From assembly GCF_002575655.3 (NCBI RefSeq), contig NC_053035.3:88933322-88997321 (forward strand): a DNA stretch of 64,000 nucleotides, in the 5' to 3' direction. Of the stretch, positions 60,569 through 64,000 are shown piece by piece. Below the pieces are notes generated by a model that was not told the origin of the DNA, did no database searches, and worked only from the letters and a program-made list of their open reading frames with translations. The position numbers and the translations under genes were made by a program. Every line of letters starts with the position of its first letter. Position 1 is the first letter of the stretch. Origin of the DNA: Aegilops tauschii subsp. strangulata (lineage: Eukaryota > Streptophyta > Magnoliopsida > Poales > Poaceae).

Positions 60569-60852
60569 GATGAACAAGACCCCCGTTTCGACCGTACGAG
60601 GTCCGTTTCATCCGTTTTGCGGTACGCCACACCCCTCCCGATCAACAGGACCCCCGTTTCGACCGTACGAGGTCCGTTTCGTCCATTTTGCGGTACACCA
60701 CACCCCTCCCGATCAACAGGACCCCCGTTTCGACCGTAGGAGGTCCGTTTCCTCCGTTTTGTGGTAGGCCACACCCCTCCCGATCAACAGGACCCTGTTC
60801 CGAACATAGGAGGTCCGTTTCCTCCGTTGTGCGGTACGCCAGGCCTCGTTTC
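60569..60852. repeat. 71-bp tandem array in the CACTA element
   Basis: Four units start at 60569, 60640, 60711 and 60782, each with CAACAGGACCCCCGTTTCGA-like and GCCACACCCCTCCCGA-like parts. Two TGAACAGTAG blocks further left (60351 and 60422) are also 71 bases apart. Confidence 0.85.
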
Positions 60853-61520
60853 CCTCGCCTGTTCCGTCCAAGCCCTCCCGATGAACATGACCACGCATTC
60901 CGTTCCGACCCAGCCGGTTGGCTCCCACGCGTTCCGTTGCCCCCCTATGAACACGACGCATTCCGTTGCCTCCCCATGAACATGACGCATTCCATTGCCT
61001 CCCCATGAACACGACAACGACGTTGTTTCTCCGTTCCAACCCAGCCATGTACACGAGCCCTGGCCGTACGTATGCGCGAGTAGGCGTTCGAGACCGCGCC
61101 CGTATATACACATACGTGGCCGTATTTTCTTTCTTGCACCCTGGCCGCTGTACGTACGTGTACATGCTATGTGCATGCCTCTACTACGACACGAGCGCGC
61201 CTCTACATCCACCAGTATATATGTACGTACACGTTCGCGACCAGAATGACAACGCTATGTATGCTTCGACCAGGTGGGTCCCGACTGTCAGGCACTTCCT
61301 TGCCTGCGAAGATGTAGCTGGTGGGTCCCAGCAGTCAGGGGGCGAATCATTTTTTTTGCCCGGACGCACTTCCTTGTGTGCGAAGATGTAGCTGGTGGGT
61401 CCCATCAGTCAGGGGCAAACGTTTTTTTTCGTGAAATATGGTGGCCCGTCCGGTGGGTCCCCGCTGTCAGGTGGAGGAATAATTATTTTGCACGTAATAA
61501 GGAGGCACTTCCTTGGTGTG

Positions 61521-64000
61521 GCCGTGGACACAGCTGTCAGCCTCTCCACGTACAGCCCACGTCCGATGGAAGCCGTTCCTTGACCATGTTGACCACGCCG
61601 CGCCGAGAGCACCAGGGCGGTGGATGACGGCGAGGCCTAGGAAGGGGACGACGCGGAGCTGGGGAAGACGTGGCAGTGGATGCCCACGCGTAGAGGAGTA
61701 CGAGGGTTCACTGGTTCGCTGCGGTGTGAGGCTGCCGTCGCCGGAGAATAACAGGGGGTGTGGGTGAGTAGAGGGATGGCCTGGCCAGCGGTGGGAGTAG
61801 TAGGGGGCGGTGAGGCCTCCGCCGCATCGCAGCCGGCCACAGGAGGCAGGAGCACGAGGCACGACCGGCGCTGGTTTGGGCGGCTGGAGCAAGAAGACCA
61901 GAGGTTGAAGAAGCACTACGGCCGTTGGATGGACATCATACTGTCACTGGAGCTAGAATCGTGCATATTGACTAAGTTGACAAAGCCCTCCGTCCCCGTC
62001 AACTTAGTAGGCCCACAAGTCAGCCTGCCACTATACTACTCCCAGCTAACAGGGGGAGTATTCATTTTTTGTGCGTAATAAGGAGGCACTTCCTTGCGTG
62101 CGCAGATATAGCTGGTGGGTCCGAGCTGTCAGCGGCGGTAACGTTTTTTCGTGAAATACAGAGGCCCTTTCGGTGGGTCCCTGATGTCAGGCGGAGGAAT
62201 CATTATTTTGCGCGTAATAAGGAGGCATAGGCCATGGACCCAGCTGTCGGCCTCTCCACGTACAATCCACTTCAGATGCATGTTGGTCGTTGACCACGTT
62301 GACCAGGCCGCGCCGAGAGCACCAGGGGATGGACGACGGCGAGGCCTAGGAAGGGAACGACACGGAGGCAGGGAAGACTCGGCAGTTGTTTCCCACACGG
62401 AGGGGAGTACGACTGTACGAGGGTTTACTGGTTCGTCTGCCGTCGCCGGAGAATAACTGCAGGTGTGGGTGAGTAGAGGGATGGCTAGGCCAGCGATGGG
62501 AGTACGGTGGGGCGGTGAGGCCTGCGCGGCAGCATAGCCGGCCGCGGGGAGGAGGGAGCAGGCAGTCCTGCCGGTGCTTGTTTGAGCGGCTAGAGCGGGA
62601 AGAGCAGAGATTGAAGAAGCACGACGGCCGTTCGATGGACATCGAACAGTCACTGCTTATGCGTCAACCTTTTTTTAGGAAAGCCTCAAATCTGTGGAAA
62701 ACAGCATACAGCCCATCTGCCATTATTTCTAATAATTTACAGCCCATTTGCTAATTCTTAAGGTTTTATTGGAGCCCATATTCTTTTTGTTAGCATTACA
62801 ACCCATATTTTGGCCACGGTTAAAAAATTATACGAAATTTTGCATATTTCGGTGTGGTCCGAACTGTTTTTAATCCCAAAATTTCGACTCACATTCAAAC
62901 TGATTTTAAAAATAAATGCATATCAATATAAAATCCAACAAATTCTCCACGCATAAAAATTAATGTAATTTAAAATCTCGAAATGAAAAAAAGATATTTG
63001 AAACTAATTGCCGGTTTGATGTGTTTTAAAAATGTACAGCCCATTTCTCATTACTGATAGGCCATTTTCTCGGCCAGCCGAATGAAGCTCTCCCCGTCTT
63101 GAAAGATTTGCAGCCCAATAGGCCTGACAAAGCGACTTACTTGGCAAATCACAAAAAAATGGGTTGTGGCCGTGGACCCAGCTGTCAGCCTCTCCACGTA
63201 CAGTACTCTTTCGATGGAAGTCGGTCGTTGACCACATTAACCACGCCGCACTGAGAGCACCAAGGCGGTGGACGACGGCGAGGCCTAGGAAGGGGACGAC
63301 GCGGAGCCGGCAGTGGATGCCCACGCGGAGAGGAGTACGAGGGTTCACTGGTTCGGCTGCGGCGTGAGGCTGCCGTCGCCGCAGAATAACAGGGGGTGTG
63401 GGTGAGTAGAGGGATACCCTGGGCCAGTGGTGGGAGTAGTAGGGGGCGGTGAGGCCTCCGCGGCATCACAGCCGGCCATGAGAGGCAGGAGCACATGGCA
63501 CGACCGGCGCTGCTTTGGGCGGCTGGAAGCACTATGGCCGTTGGATGGACATCGTACGGTCACTGGAGCTAGAATCATTCATATTGACTAAGTTGACAAA
63601 GCCCTCCGTCCTCGTCAACTTAGTAGGCCCACAAGTCAGCCACCCACTATGGTGGGTCCCAACTAGCAGGGGGTATTCATTTTTTGGTGCGTAATAAGGA
63701 GGCACTTCCTTGCGTGCGAAGATATAGCTGGTGGGTCCGACCTGTCAGTGGGGGGAATGTTTTTTTCGCGAAATACAAAAGCCCTTCCCACGTACAGTGC
63801 GTAATAAGGAGGAACTTTCCTTGTGTGCAACCATGGACCTCGTGGGTCCCAGCCGTCGGGCTGTCCACGTACAGTCCTCTTCCGATGACTCTCGTATGTT
63901 GACCACGCCGCGCCGAGCGCACCGAGGCAGTGGACGACGGCGAGGCCCCAGACTGGAATGACCCGGAGATGGGGAAGACGCGGCAGTTGAGTCACAGACG
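61521..64000. repeat. large interspersed direct repeats in the CACTA element
   Basis: A block with CAGCTGTCAGCCTCTCCACG, TTGACCACGCCGCGCCGAGAG and CGACGGCGAGGCCTAGGAAGG recurs at about 61521-62023, 62231-62656, 63169-63642 and 63829-64000. GGTGGGTCC...TGTCAG...GCGTAATAAGGAGGCACTT linkers lie between. An AT-rich filler with repeated CAGCCCAT (62660-63165) separates the second and third copies. Confidence 0.8.

Larger units (their letters stand above)
59742..64000. mobile_element. terminal part of a CACTA DNA transposon
   Basis: CACTACAAAAAGAAGACACA is a CACTA-type terminal inverted repeat, preceded by the trinucleotide CCT (59739-59741), a possible TSD. Repeated TATGACA/CATGACAGAAAA subterminal motifs follow, with long arrays of direct repeats. 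No transposase is present in the 4.3 kb seen. The element goes on beyond the window. It resembles Triticeae CACTA families such as Jorge (tentative). Confidence 0.8.

Noticed and set aside
60150..61916. Long minus- and plus-strand open frames in the CACTA region (up to 205 codons)
   Set aside because: They are made of the 71-bp repeat and GC-rich blocks, with repetitive peptides and no transposase motif.

Overview
This window looks like intergenic DNA from a large grass genome, most likely the wheat/barley tribe (Triticeae). I see no host gene, tRNA, rRNA or CRISPR array. Nearly every base can be assigned to nested transposable elements, and several long terminal repeats (LTRs) match repeat types I recognise from Triticeae. 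Family names below are from memory and tentative; element boundaries come from LTR pairs and target-site duplications (TSDs) read directly.

Layout. (G) 1-2729 is the 3' part of a long Gypsy-type LTR, inserted in (A) 2730-7111, the 3' end of an Athila-lineage Gypsy element. A sits in the gag of (B), an old autonomous Tat-lineage Gypsy element whose pieces are scattered over 7112-58334. B is also split by (C) 7293-16486, a Tat-type element with gag-protease but no polymerase; by (S) 19034-20761, a solo Copia-type LTR with a perfect TSD; and by (D) 21635-56012, an Athila-type element lacking polymerase with a perfect TSD. D's gag is split by (E) 24438-49385, a minus-strand element with 4.1-kb LTRs and an essentially non-coding interior, resembling the LARD class. 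E is split by (F) 29165-42613, a Tekay/Del-type chromovirus. To the right, B is cut by (H) 58335-59741, the start of another LTR, which is cut by a CACTA DNA transposon end (59742 to the window edge). The deepest nest is B>D>E>F.

How the parts work together. B and F encode or once encoded full Gypsy machinery (gag, protease, reverse transcriptase, RNase H, integrase; F adds a chromodomain) but are broken by stops and frameshifts. C, D and E lack polymerase and would need enzymes in trans. C and B both carry a minus-strand gene near their 3' end whose products look related; in C it has a TATA box, five exons and coiled coils.

Most interesting: the LTRs of three different elements (G, E, F) each carry what looks like the same split small acidic reading frame. 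A GTAG acceptor-like site precedes a short exon ending CAG|GCAAG (a GC-type 5' splice site); a hairpin of the GAGTNC...GNACTC type follows; then an AG acceptor and a last exon of acidic residues ending in a stop. Second are a 20-base sequence shared exactly by A and D about 2 kb before their 3' LTRs, which repeats the LTR-adjacent polypurine motif (a candidate second plus-strand primer), and a copy of the U3 promoter region inside D just upstream of its ATHILA ORF-1-like gene.
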